DNA of 18,506 nt from SXXH01 sp041165735 (GCA_046341775.1 JBKDQQ010000041.1:1-18506), one strand, 5' to 3'; positions 1-7,574 are shown, numbered from the stretch's first letter. The notes: generated by a model from the sequence alone, not told the origin. A program made the numbers and translations.

Positions 1-1
1 G

Positions 2-643
2 TACGTCTCGGTCAAGCCGACCCACGTGGGCTTGTCGATCCGCGAAGACCTCGCCTTCGAGCTGTACTCGAAGGTCGCCGCGCATTGCGCGCCGCTCGGC
101 ATCTTCGTGCGCGTCGAGATGGAGGACCATCCCACGAAGGATGGCACGCTGCGCGTCTTCGAGCGCCTGCGCCAGGCGCACCCCAACGTGGGCATCGTGC
201 TGCAATCGCGCCTCTTCTGCACCAAGGACGACATCGCGCGCCTCGCGCCGGGTCCCTTGGACGTGCGCCTCGTGAAGGGCATCTACCTCGAGCCTGCCAG
301 CATCGCCCACACCGAGCCCGAGCCCATCCGCGTCGCCTACCTCGAGTGCCTCGAGCTCCTGTGCGCGCGCGGCGCGACCTTGTCGCTGGCCTCGCACGAC
401 GACGGGCTGGTCGAACGTTGCCTGCCCATCCTGCGCCGCCATGGCTACGGCAAGGAGCGCTACGAGCTGCAGACGCTGCTCGGCGTGCGCGAGGAGTGGT
501 GGGAGCGCTGGAAGGCCGCGGGACACCGCGTGCGCGTCTACGTGCCCTACGGCCCCGAGTGGCGCCCCTACTCGCTGCGGCGGATGCGCAAGAACCCGCA
601 GATCGTCGGGCACGTCATGCGCCAGATGCTGCGCCTGTCCTGA
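2..643 (+). CDS. Proline dehydrogenase, 3' part (5' end outside window)
   Basis: This reading frame is open from the first bases, so the gene starts before the window; 213 residues of the C-terminal part are visible. Proline dehydrogenase is an FAD-dependent TIM-barrel enzyme that oxidises L-proline to pyrroline-5-carboxylate in proline catabolism. Family hallmarks appear in order: SVKPTHVGL (the strand carrying the substrate-contacting Lys), RVEMEDHPTKDGTL, VGIVLQSRLFCTKDDI, VRLVKGIYLEP, the SHDD strand, YELQTLLGVR, and VYVPYGPEWRPY followed by SLRRMRKNP. The paired arginines that bind the proline carboxylate are present. The usual RRxxENP tail reads RRMRKNP here, so Lys replaces the common Glu. 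The protein ends about 25 residues after the Arg pair with no P5C dehydrogenase domain, so this is the monofunctional type and not a PutA fusion. It converges on the phosphoesterase gene downstream. Confidence 0.93.
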   Translation, partial: YVSVKPTHVGLSIREDLAFELYSKVAAHCAPLGIFVRVEMEDHPTKDGTLRVFERLRQAHPNVGIVLQSRLFCTKDDIARLAPGPLDVRLVKGIYLEPASIAHTEPEPIRVAYLECLELLCARGATLSLASHDDGLVERCLPILRRHGYGKERYELQTLLGVREEWWERWKAAGHRVRVYVPYGPEWRPYSLRRMRKNPQIVGHVMRQMLRLS

Positions 644-653
644 GGGCGCTCCC

Positions 654-671
654 CGCCGGCGCGAGCCGGCG
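654..671 (+). terminator. Short hairpin with GCGA tetraloop after the proline dehydrogenase gene
   Basis: CGCCGGC (654-660), GCGA (661-664), GCCGGCG (665-671): a perfect 7-bp stem closed by a GNRA-type loop, starting 11 nt after the stop codon. No T-tract follows. It may act as a 3'-end stabiliser or a weak terminator in this convergent gap; the function is inferred. Confidence 0.4.
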
Positions 672-798
672 ATCCGAGGCGGCTGCGCGAGCCGGCAGTC
701 AGTCGCACCGGCGCGAGTCGGCAGTCGACGGCGCCGGATCGAACGCCGCCGGATCGAACGCCCGCAGGACTCGACGGCGCCAACGCGAGTCGGCCTTC
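661..798. repeat. Degenerate GCGAG(C/T)CGGC repeats in the convergent gap
   Basis: GCGAGCCGGC occurs at 661 and 687, and GCGAGTCGGC at 713 and 785. The first three lie exactly 26 bp apart, and copies two and three extend to GCGAGYCGGCAGTC. The last copy overlaps the 3' end of the phosphoesterase gene. This looks like local slippage or duplication in non-coding DNA; no function can be assigned. Confidence 0.5.
733..762. repeat. 15-bp perfect tandem duplication
   Basis: GCCGGATCGAACGCC is present twice head to tail (733-747 and 748-762) with no mismatch. It lies inside the same convergent gap as the 26-bp-spaced repeats. It is non-coding on the most likely gene models. Confidence 0.75.
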
Positions 799-1591
799 AA
801 CGGCCCAGCTCGAGACGCCGCGCCAAGGCCTCGGGCAAGCCGACTTCGCGGATCTTCTTCTGCGTCGGCCGGAAGTCGTACTGCACGCGGCGCCACGTCA
901 CGCGGTCCTCCTCGAGGATCGCGTAGCACGCGCGCGCGTCGCCGTCGCGCGGTTGGCCCACGCTGCCCACGTTGACGAAGGCCTTGCGCCCCGCGGGCAA
1001 CGGCAGCGTGGCGGATCCCGCGGCGAATTCCGGCTCGTGGAAGCGGAAGTCGTCGTCGATCAAGCCGGGATGGTGCGTGTGCCCGCCGACGCACACGCCC
1101 GCGAATCCCGCGAAGATGGCGGCGACCTTGTCGGGGTTCAGGTAGCCGTCGGTGTGCAGGACGTACTCGCGCACGGGATCGCGTGGACTGCCGTGCAGCA
1201 GCAGGAAGCGTCCCTCGCTCCACATGCGGCGCCTGGGTTGCGACCACAACTCCTGCAGCCAGCGCCAGCGCGCGCGCTTGGCGTGCAGCGACAGCAACCC
1301 CGGCTCGAGTTGCTTGCGCGTCCACTCGACCGCGGCGCGCGCGTTGGGGTTGAAGTCGCCGGCGCCGTCGAACACGGCCGCGTCGTGGTTGCCGAGGATC
1401 GAGACCTCGCAATGGGCGCGCACCGTGTCGATGCAGTACTCGGGGTCGGGGCCGTAGCCGACGACGTCCCCGAGGCAAGCGATGCGCGCGATGCCCGCGG
1501 CGCGGATGTCGGCCATCACGGCCTCCAACGCCTCCTTGTTGGAGTGCAGGTCGGAGATGACCGCGAGGGGACCCGCCAGCGCCTGCGCCAT
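797..1591 (-). CDS. Calcineurin-like metallophosphoesterase
   Basis: This is a 264-residue cytosolic protein with no signal peptide. All signature motifs of the binuclear metallophosphoesterase fold are visible: SDLHSN (Asp14 and His16), GDVVGYGPDP (Asp42), GNHD (67-70), LLHGSP (His133) and GGHTHHP (170-174). The GDxVGYGPDP and late GHTHxP pattern fits the small Metallophos_2 group (MJ0936/YfcE-like phosphodiesterases and Ap4A-hydrolase-like proteins). The substrate cannot be read from sequence. The ATG at 1591 is preceded at 9-nt spacing by a strong GGAGGAC that overlaps the 3' end of the upstream DHH phosphoesterase gene. Only 3 nt separate the two reading frames, so they are almost certainly co-transcribed and translationally coupled. 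Together they suggest nucleotide or nanoRNA turnover, which is an inference. Confidence 0.92.
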   Translation of the reverse strand: MAQALAGPLAVISDLHSNKEALEAVMADIRAAGIARIACLGDVVGYGPDPEYCIDTVRAHCEVSILGNHDAAVFDGAGDFNPNARAAVEWTRKQLEPGLLSLHAKRARWRWLQELWSQPRRRMWSEGRFLLLHGSPRDPVREYVLHTDGYLNPDKVAAIFAGFAGVCVGGHTHHPGLIDDDFRFHEPEFAAGSATLPLPAGRKAFVNVGSVGQPRDGDARACYAILEEDRVTWRRVQYDFRPTQKKIREVGLPEALARRLELGR

Positions 1592-1594
1592 GCT

Positions 1595-2593
1595 TCAGCC
1601 GTCCTCCGACCTCGTCTCGGCCAGTTGGGCCGAGGCTTGGGCCAGCACGCGCGCGCGCACCTCGTCGAGGCGCCCCGCGATCGTGGCGCCCGCGGCGCGA
1701 CGATGCCCCCCGCCGCCGAACCCGCGCGCCAGGCGGTTGACGTCGAAGCCGGTCTTGCTGCGCGCCGAGAGCTTGACTGAACCCGCCTTCATCTCGCGCA
1801 GGTACAGCACGATCTCGACCTGCTCGACCGAACGGACGATGTCGAGCACCTCGTCCGAGTCGACCTCGCCGTCGCGACGCGTCGCGGCGCCTTCCGTGTA
1901 GATCGCGATGCGTCCGTCGTCGTGGTACGCGAGGTCCGCGAGCAGCCCGGCCACGAAGCGCGGGTGCGAGGGGCTGCGCCGCTGCACGAGCGCCGCGTGC
2001 ACATCGGAGGGCACGACGCCGAGTTCGACCATCTCCGCCGCCGCGCGCAGCGTCTCGGCGTCGGTGTTGCTGTACTTGAACCAACCCGTGTCGGTCACGA
2101 GGCAGGTGTAGATGCCGCGCGCCGCCGCGGCGTCGAGTTGGACGCCGAGCGCGGTCGCGATGCGCCGCACGAGCAAGCCCGTCGCGGCAGCGGATGTGTC
2201 GACGAAGCGTTCCGTCCACCACGCGTCGCCCTCGTGGATGTGGTGGTCGACGACGACCTTCTTGGCCGCGCTCTGGCGCACGGCCGCTTCCATGTCGCCG
2301 AGGCGCGAGAGTTCGGAGAAGTCCAACGTCACCACCACGTCGTGCGCGGGCAGGTCGCCGGACCAGGCGCGGAAGCGGCAGTCGCGCGCGAGGTAGTCGT
2401 AGCGCGGTTCGGGCAGGTCGGGGTTGACGATCCACACGTCCTTGCCCAGCGCCTGCAGCACGCGCGCCAAGGCGGCTTGCGCGCCGAGCACGTCGCCGTC
2501 AGGACGTTGGTGCCCGCACAGGAGGAAGCGCTTGCCCGCGCGCAGGACATCGAGCGCGCGCAGCTTCTCCGGATCGAGCTGGGGTTCGTGCAT
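1595..2593 (-). CDS. nrnA: DHH/DHHA1 phosphoesterase, NrnA-type nanoRNase/pAp phosphatase
   Basis: This 332-residue protein has the length usual for bifunctional oligoribonuclease/pAp phosphatases. The DHH domain shows GHQRPDGD (28-34) for the first metal site, TLDFSELSRLGD with Asp91, the name-giving VVDHHIHEGD (DHH at 116-118) and VTDTGWFKYSNTD (Asp168). The C-terminal DHHA1 domain carries GFGGGGHRRAAG (291-302), the substrate-binding glycine loop. NrnA proteins degrade 2-5-nt RNA and dephosphorylate 3'-phosphoadenosine-5'-phosphate in the cytosol; that activity is known for the family and inferred here. The ATG at 2593 was chosen because the DHH domain begins about 20 residues later. The frame stays open far upstream, but that stretch is Arg/Ala-rich and overlaps the amidohydrolase gene. 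The stop lies 3 nt before the phosphoesterase start. Confidence 0.92.
   Translation of the reverse strand: MHEPQLDPEKLRALDVLRAGKRFLLCGHQRPDGDVLGAQAALARVLQALGKDVWIVNPDLPEPRYDYLARDCRFRAWSGDLPAHDVVVTLDFSELSRLGDMEAAVRQSAAKKVVVDHHIHEGDAWWTERFVDTSAAATGLLVRRIATALGVQLDAAAARGIYTCLVTDTGWFKYSNTDAETLRAAAEMVELGVVPSDVHAALVQRRSPSHPRFVAGLLADLAYHDDGRIAIYTEGAATRRDGEVDSDEVLDIVRSVEQVEIVLYLREMKAGSVKLSARSKTGFDVNRLARGFGGGGHRRAAGATIAGRLDEVRARVLAQASAQLAETRSEDG
1601..1607 (-). promoter_or_regulatory. Shine-Dalgarno of the metallophosphoesterase gene
   Basis: GGAGGAC on the minus strand, 9 nt before the ATG at 1591. It lies within the last codons of the preceding DHH phosphoesterase gene. It supports the chosen start and coupling of the pair. 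Confidence 0.7.
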
Positions 2594-2607
2594 GTAGGGA
2601 GCGGGCC

Positions 2608-3873
2608 TCAGGCGCGGACGGACGCGGACGCGCCGCCGTCGGTTGCTCCACAGAGTAGGACTTGGCGGCCCCCGATCCACAACAGAGCCGCGGATTGTCG
2701 GCTGCGCAACAGGTCCTCGAGCGCCGCATCCGCCGCAGCCGTCGTGCGATGCGCGGCGAAGTCGGCCCGCGCCCCCGAACCGAGCCCGGTGCGCCCGAAG
2801 GGCCTGCCCAAGGCGTCCTCCGCCTCGTCGCCGAGCATGCGCAGCGCCTGCAGGGGCGATGCACCCAGGGTGTCGATGGCGAGCGCGGCCTCGTGGCGGC
2901 AATCGAGGACGTCGTTGGAGGCGAGGCTGTCGGTGCCGAGCACCACGCGCACGCCTTGGCGGCGCCACGCGTCCAGGGGGAACGGCGCGCGCGCGAACCA
3001 ACGATGCGTGCCGGGGCAATGCACCAGCGCCACGCCGCGCCGCGCGAGCAGCGGCCCATCGCGCTCCGGCTCGAGGTGGTTGGCGTGCACGAGAGTCGTG
3101 CCCGGACGCAAGGCTCCGGCGCGCAGCAGGTGCTCCAGCGGCGCGCGACGCGGCGACGCCGCGAGCCACGCGGCGAAGGGCCCCGTGCCCGCCAGCATCC
3201 ATTCCACCTCGGCCGCGGATTCGGCGCAGTGGATCTGCAAGGGACCGCGCAGGCGGGCGGCGCGGCGCAGCAAGCCGGCGGAGACCGTGTGCGGAGCATG
3301 CGGCGACAGGGCGCGCAGGAGTCGCCCCTCGCGTTCGCCCGCGCGCGCGAGCCGCTCGCTGGCGGCGCGCCCGCGCAGCGGATCGTGCGCGTCGAGCACC
3401 TCGACGAAGGCTAGCGTGCGCAGTCGCGCCGCGCCGCCGCGACGCGGCACGACGCCACCATCGATGTCGCCCACGCTGGTGCAGCCGCCGCGCAGGAGCG
3501 ATTCCTCCCCCGCCGTGATGGCGGCCGAGGCGTCCGCGGGTGCCGCGCGCCGCGCGGCGACCACGGCTCCGACCCAGCGGTCGAAGGAGGTGCGCTCGTC
3601 GATGCGCGCGTGCGACAAGTCGAGGTGCGCGTGCGCGTCGACCAACCCGCGCAGCAGCGCGACCTCGCCGAGATCGACGGGCGTCGCGCCGCGGCGGCGC
3701 CACGCCCGCGCGCTCCCGACCCACGCGACGCGCCCGCGACGGCACGCGACGACGCCGTCGTCGATCCAGCCCTCGCCCGACCAGACCAAGCGCGCGCGCC
3801 ACGCGGAAACACCGCCCCGCGAATGCGCGGAAGGGACGCCCAGGTCGATCCCGGGCGTCCCTTCCGTTCGCAT
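2608..3873 (-). CDS. Amidohydrolase-superfamily deaminase/hydrolase (COG0402-like)
   Basis: From the ATG at 3873 the protein has 421 residues. Superfamily metal ligands are visible: GLVDAHAHLDLSH (His81, His83), IHCAES (His215 with the following ExE), LVHANHLEPE (263-270) and VLGTDSLASN (Asp315). SPHAPHTVS (190-198) is the usual strand before the third ligand. The small N-terminal beta-sandwich (RARLVWSGEGWIDDGVV..GRVAWVG) fits the ATZ/TRZ, cytosine deaminase, MTA/SAH deaminase and aminodeoxyfutalosine deaminase branch. HCPGTHRWF before the Asp strand resembles the CPrSn-type motif of that branch. The substrate is not assignable; a futalosine-pathway or purine deaminase is the best guess. The start is uncertain: a TTG at 3906 lies in another hairpin, and a strong hairpin (3828-3866) sits in the first codons of this model. 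A TTG near 3791 would leave only the domain. The stop is 14 nt before the DHH gene. Confidence 0.85.
   Translation of the reverse strand: MRTEGTPGIDLGVPSAHSRGGVSAWRARLVWSGEGWIDDGVVACRRGRVAWVGSARAWRRRGATPVDLGEVALLRGLVDAHAHLDLSHARIDERTSFDRWVGAVVAARRAAPADASAAITAGEESLLRGGCTSVGDIDGGVVPRRGGAARLRTLAFVEVLDAHDPLRGRAASERLARAGEREGRLLRALSPHAPHTVSAGLLRRAARLRGPLQIHCAESAAEVEWMLAGTGPFAAWLAASPRRAPLEHLLRAGALRPGTTLVHANHLEPERDGPLLARRGVALVHCPGTHRWFARAPFPLDAWRRQGVRVVLGTDSLASNDVLDCRHEAALAIDTLGASPLQALRMLGDEAEDALGRPFGRTGLGSGARADFAAHRTTAAADAALEDLLRSRQSAALLWIGGRQVLLCGATDGGASASVRA
3828..3866 (-). terminator. Strong 14-bp hairpin, probable terminator of the glycine-rich lipoprotein gene
   Basis: GGAAGGGACGCCC (3829-3841) pairs perfectly with GGGCGTCCCTTCC (3853-3865), and C3828-G3866 adds one more pair. 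The loop is 11 nt. It lies about 70 nt downstream of the lipoprotein stop codon on the same strand. The A/G-rich and C/T-rich stem bases look like a bidirectional intrinsic terminator, but no proper T-tract follows. It overlaps the 5' end of the amidohydrolase gene as annotated from ATG 3873, so one of the two assignments is probably wrong. Confidence 0.55.
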
Positions 3874-3900
3874 GGCCGTCTTGCGGCGGCGCGTGGCGCG

Positions 3901-3918
3901 TGTCAAGTCGCCTTGACA
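3901..3918 (-). terminator. Hairpin with GCGA tetraloop after the glycine-rich lipoprotein gene
   Basis: TGTCAAG (3901-3907) and CTTGACA (3912-3918) form a perfect 7-bp stem. Read on the minus strand the 4-nt loop is GCGA, a GNRA-type loop. It lies 19 nt after the lipoprotein stop and 34 nt before the larger hairpin at 3828-3866. The two together may form the transcript 3' end. Confidence 0.4.
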
Positions 3919-3937
3919 GACCGCGCCGGCGCGTCGC

Positions 3938-6900
3938 TCAGTCCGGCTGCGCCTTGATGCGCAGGTCGGTGACGCCGCGGACCTTGGCCGGCAGGCCGGC
4001 CGGGTTGACGGCTTGCTTGGTGTCGAAGATGACCACGAAGCGCACCATGTTGGGGCGCGGGACGAAGCTGTTCAGTTCCTCGGGGTGCTTGACCCACGCG
4101 GTCTCCGAACCCGGCACGATGGTGGCCGACGCGCCGCCCAACGAGACCGAGCACGGATCGATGAGGCTGCCGGTGACCACGGCGCCCTGGAAGCGCACCG
4201 CGATGTAGGACTCCGCCTCCCCCGCGCCCAGGTCGAAGTTGAGGTTGTTGCCCAGCGCTTCCTGGAAGTCGGCCGTGCCCGCGACGGGGTAGGTGGCGGT
4301 CGGAGCGCCATTGCCGTCGAAGCGACCGCGGTAGCTGAACTCGCGCTCCACGCCGTTGTCGTCGTAGATCACGTTCATGTTCCAGCCGTAGTCGTCGGCG
4401 CTGGCGATGCTGCCTTCGTCGGCGGCGAAGGTCGCCTCGAAGAAGTTGCCCGAGGGCTTCATCCAGCACGACATGCCGGCCGTGTAGCTGTCCGGCTGGC
4501 GACGCGGCGTGGCCCAGTTGCCCACGGTCAAGAGGCTGCTCGTCAGGTTGCCGCCGACGGTCTGGAACGCGCTGGCGTCGTTGGGGGCCAACTTGGCCGC
4601 CTCGTCGAGCGCCACCAGGCCGGCGAGGTCCTCGAGGCGCACCACGCCCGCACCACCCGTGCCACCGCGCGAGTTCATGCGGTTCGTGCCGCCCGTGCCA
4701 CCGCGCACGTCGATCAGGGTCGACGTCGAGGTCGGTTGCTGCAGGTCGATGTCGCGCGCCTGGAGACGCACGGCGCCGCCCGAACCGCCACCGCCGGGAG
4801 GCGCGTTGCGCTTGCGGTTGTTGTCCGTCGGATCGGTCGAAGCGCTGCCGCCGTTGCCGCCGCGCACGTCGATCACGCCGTTCACGAGCAAGCGGCCGCC
4901 GCTGACGATTTGGAGCGCGCCGCCACCACCGCCGCCACCGCAACCGGAGTTGTCGGTGAAGCCTTGGTAGCCGGTGCCGGGACCGGTGCAGAACGGCGCG
5001 AACGACACGGTGCTCGAGCCGTACATATCGAGACCGCCGCCGCCGCCGCCCGCGCCGCCGAGCAGGTGGCCCGCGTCGTAGTCGAGCTTGCGGCGCACCG
5101 CCGGAGCGCCCACCGCTTCGAGGCCCGATTCGGAGAACGGACCGCCCGTGGCGATGGTCGTGGGCAGTTCGGTGCCGGGCGAGGCGCCATCCGTCGCGGG
5201 TTGGGCGTTGCCGCCGTCCAAGGCGTAGCCGCCACCGCCACCCGGCGAAGCGACCTGGCGCACGAAGCAGTCGAGGTCGGAGAAGATCACCGTGCCGGCT
5301 TGCGCGCCTTCGGTGACGTTCGCCTCGGGGAAGGCCAGCGGGAAGTTCGTGCCGCCGCGGCCGGCGCCGCCGGTGCCGACGCCACCGATGCCTTGGCCAG
5401 GCTCGCCGTTGGCGTTGAAGCCCGCGTCCGGGGTGACATCGATGCCCGTCGGTTGCACGGACGGGGTGATCAAGCCCGGGGCGAAGCGCGCCGTGTCGTT
5501 GCGCGAGGCACCACGGCCACCGGCGCCCGCGGCGGGGCCGCCAGCGCCACCGGGGCCACCGGCTCCACGCACATTACCCACGCCCTCGACGGGGTAGGTC
5601 TGGCCGGCGACTTGGCCCCAGTCTCCGGCGTGCTCGGCCGGAGTCGCGCCGCGCACATCGACGGTGCCGCTGATCTCGGCCGGGCCGCGCGAGTAGATGC
5701 GCGCGGGTTCATCGCCGGTGAAGCGGATCGAACCATTCGACTGCACGATGAAGCGCGAGAACTCGAAGGCACCGTTCCTGACCGTGGCCGTCGGCCAGGT
5801 CGACTTGTCGGTGGGCGAGAAGTTGGCCGGGAGGCGCGCGATGACGTCGTACGGTTGGCTGTTGGCGGTGAGCCAGCCGCGCGGGAAGGTCTCGGTGTCG
5901 GTGTCCAGCGCGAGCGCGTCGCCGGCTCCCACTTGGAAGTCGCCGTGGCGTCCGGAGCCGCCACCGATGCCGCGCGTCAGCTTGCCGTTGCCCCACTCGG
6001 CGCTGCTGCGCAGCGCGTCGTGCAGCGACTGCGACGAGAACTGCTCGCCGTCGGCGTCCGGCAGGACGACCGGGTCGAACTGGATCGCCTCGGGCGTGAA
6101 GAAGATCGTCTGCGGCGACGCCAACGGGTTGTTGGCGAGGTCGATGCAGTTCGCCGGCACATCGACGAGCACCTTGCGGCGCAAGGCCGGATTCGGGTTC
6201 GAACCGGCGCTCGGCATGCCGCTCGAGGGCGTGAAGATCGCCGTCGTGGTCAGGCTCGAGGTGTTCAGGTCGACATCGAAGGAGCCCGACAGGGGCACGC
6301 GGTCGAAGCTCGTGTCCAGGTCGCCGTCGGTGTCGACGCTGGCGCGGATGAAGTTGGTCAACGAGGCCGGATTCATCAGCTCGTTGAAGGTCAGGACGAC
6401 CGAAGACTCGGTGGCGACGCCCGTCGCACCCAAGGCGGGCACGTTCGGAACGAGGTTGCCATCGTCGTCGCGCACATCGACGACCGCGGTGAAGTTCGGG
6501 CTGCCGGGGACGAGGTCGACCACGCCGAGCGTCGCTTGGACGGTGCAACGCAGGCGGGTGGCGTTGTTGGCGCCCTGCGCGCTGCGGATGAACGGCCCCT
6601 CGTCGCCTTGGTTGCCGCCGCCGATGGTGATCGTGTAGGTGCGACCGGCCGTCAACCCGTACACGGGCTGCGACTGCTGGTCGAACGACACGTTCGGGCG
6701 GAAGACGACCTTCCTGTTGTTGCTGGGATCGACGAAGCGCACGCCCAGCGGAACGGCGCCGGTCGCCTCGTCGACGACGCGGAAGGTCGCGGAGGACACC
6801 GACGAGGGGTCGATCGGCGCGCTGAAGTACACGGCGATGTCCCCGTTGACGGAGATGTCGCTGTACGAGCAGGTCACCTGGTCGCCGGAGGCACCGCCGC

Positions 6901-7090
6901 CGCAGCCCAGCGAGCAGGTCTCGATGTACAGCGTGCCGGAGGAACCGCCGCCGCCGGAGCAGCCCGCGGCGAGGAGCCACGCCCCCAGCGCCGGGATGGT
7001 CGCGGGCAGGATCCAAGCCGAGCCGATCGTCGGGCGCGGGGTGACGGAAACGGACGGGGACGGGGAGGCAGTCGGGCGATCGAAGGTCAT
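3938..7090 (-). CDS. Large glycine-rich lipoprotein with bacterial Ig-like domains
   Basis: This 1050-residue protein has no recognised enzymatic domain. The N-terminus has a hydrophobic stretch ending LLAAGC (Cys44), a plausible lipobox, followed by a Gly/Ser linker. Residues about 76-155 resemble a Big_5-type Ig-like domain (ISVNGDIAVYFSAPIDPSSV..FRVVDE..TYTITI). A second one spans about 215-333 (VVLTFNELMNPASL..IDLANNPL). Residues about 450-820 alternate short beta-strand units with poly-glycine runs; (V/I)DVRG recurs at 477, 740 and 793. This suggests a glycine-rich beta-helix or solenoid. Cysteines at 701 and 717 flank one run. The C-terminus (about 1014-1046) is a beta-rich segment also seen in the lipoprotein encoded at 16233-18134. 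A surface or outer-membrane location is inferred. The ATG at 7090 has AGGA only 3 nt upstream, so translation initiation may be weak. Two hairpins follow the stop. Confidence 0.85.
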   Translation of the reverse strand: MTFDRPTASPSPSVSVTPRPTIGSAWILPATIPALGAWLLAAGCSGGGGSSGTLYIETCSLGCGGGASGDQVTCSYSDISVNGDIAVYFSAPIDPSSVSSATFRVVDEATGAVPLGVRFVDPSNNRKVVFRPNVSFDQQSQPVYGLTAGRTYTITIGGGNQGDEGPFIRSAQGANNATRLRCTVQATLGVVDLVPGSPNFTAVVDVRDDDGNLVPNVPALGATGVATESSVVLTFNELMNPASLTNFIRASVDTDGDLDTSFDRVPLSGSFDVDLNTSSLTTTAIFTPSSGMPSAGSNPNPALRRKVLVDVPANCIDLANNPLASPQTIFFTPEAIQFDPVVLPDADGEQFSSQSLHDALRSSAEWGNGKLTRGIGGGSGRHGDFQVGAGDALALDTDTETFPRGWLTANSQPYDVIARLPANFSPTDKSTWPTATVRNGAFEFSRFIVQSNGSIRFTGDEPARIYSRGPAEISGTVDVRGATPAEHAGDWGQVAGQTYPVEGVGNVRGAGGPGGAGGPAAGAGGRGASRNDTARFAPGLITPSVQPTGIDVTPDAGFNANGEPGQGIGGVGTGGAGRGGTNFPLAFPEANVTEGAQAGTVIFSDLDCFVRQVASPGGGGGYALDGGNAQPATDGASPGTELPTTIATGGPFSESGLEAVGAPAVRRKLDYDAGHLLGGAGGGGGGLDMYGSSTVSFAPFCTGPGTGYQGFTDNSGCGGGGGGGALQIVSGGRLLVNGVIDVRGGNGGSASTDPTDNNRKRNAPPGGGGSGGAVRLQARDIDLQQPTSTSTLIDVRGGTGGTNRMNSRGGTGGAGVVRLEDLAGLVALDEAAKLAPNDASAFQTVGGNLTSSLLTVGNWATPRRQPDSYTAGMSCWMKPSGNFFEATFAADEGSIASADDYGWNMNVIYDDNGVEREFSYRGRFDGNGAPTATYPVAGTADFQEALGNNLNFDLGAGEAESYIAVRFQGAVVTGSLIDPCSVSLGGASATIVPGSETAWVKHPEELNSFVPRPNMVRFVVIFDTKQAVNPAGLPAKVRGVTDLRIKAQPD

Positions 7091-7405
7091 GATTCCTGCG
7101 ACTCGGTACCTTGGGGGGGCTCCTGGACCCGGCGGGCTCGCGGCACCTGCCTGCCCGCTTGGGACGGGTGGAAAGGCTGCGGGAGACCAGAGTCTGGCCG
7201 GGATTCGGGACGGGGCAATCTAGCTTCGCCGGGGCTGAAGTTGCCACACATTTCCCCCCCGCCGACCCGCTGCGCGGGGTGCTCGACGCGGCCGGGAGCC
7301 GCGTGCGCACGCCGCGCGGGGGGCTGGACCTGCAACCCGCGCGCTGGGCGTGAGGGTACGCGGCCATCCGCCGCCCGGGTCGCGGCCGCGCCGTGGCGGG
7401 GGGCG

Positions 7406-7431
7406 CCGAGGGTGCCTGCGAGCACCCTTGG
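7406..7431 (+). other. 10-bp hairpin in the leader of the helical-repeat lipoprotein gene
   Basis: CCGAGGGTGC (7406-7415) pairs with GCACCCTTGG (7422-7431) through ten base pairs, one of them G-T, around a 6-nt loop. It lies 165 nt before the start codon. It could be part of a structured 5' leader or a DNA-level dyad site; no known riboswitch is recognised. Confidence 0.4.
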
Positions 7432-7574
7432 AGAACCCCACGAGGTGCGCGACCAGGAGCGAGGGCAAGGAAGTTTCATTGTGTGCTGCCGCATCCCGAC
7501 CCGCGGTCGGTGACGGCTTGTGGGTCGCTTCCGGGCCGGTTTTGGCCCGCCAGTTGAAGCACCCCGGCTTCCGC

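Noticed and set aside
1595..3802. 735-codon frame that would extend the DHH phosphoesterase far upstream
   Set aside because: Sequence before the ATG at 2593 is Arg/Ala-rich, overlaps the amidohydrolase gene, and ends in a low-complexity stretch just before the conserved DHH domain.
2608..3906. TTG start at 3906 for the amidohydrolase
   Set aside because: It lies in the arm of a hairpin and adds only a basic stretch (TRATRRRKTA) before the next ATG, with no domain support.
3913..3918. Perfect -35-like TTGACA on the plus strand
   Set aside because: It is one arm of the 3901-3918 hairpin, has no -10 partner and no plus-strand gene follows.
4013..7513. 1166-codon open frame on the plus strand, antisense to the glycine-rich lipoprotein
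   Set aside because: The product is dominated by Arg, Ala, Gly and His with no domain, signal or ribosome binding site. It mirrors the codon bias of the real minus-strand gene in very GC-rich DNA.
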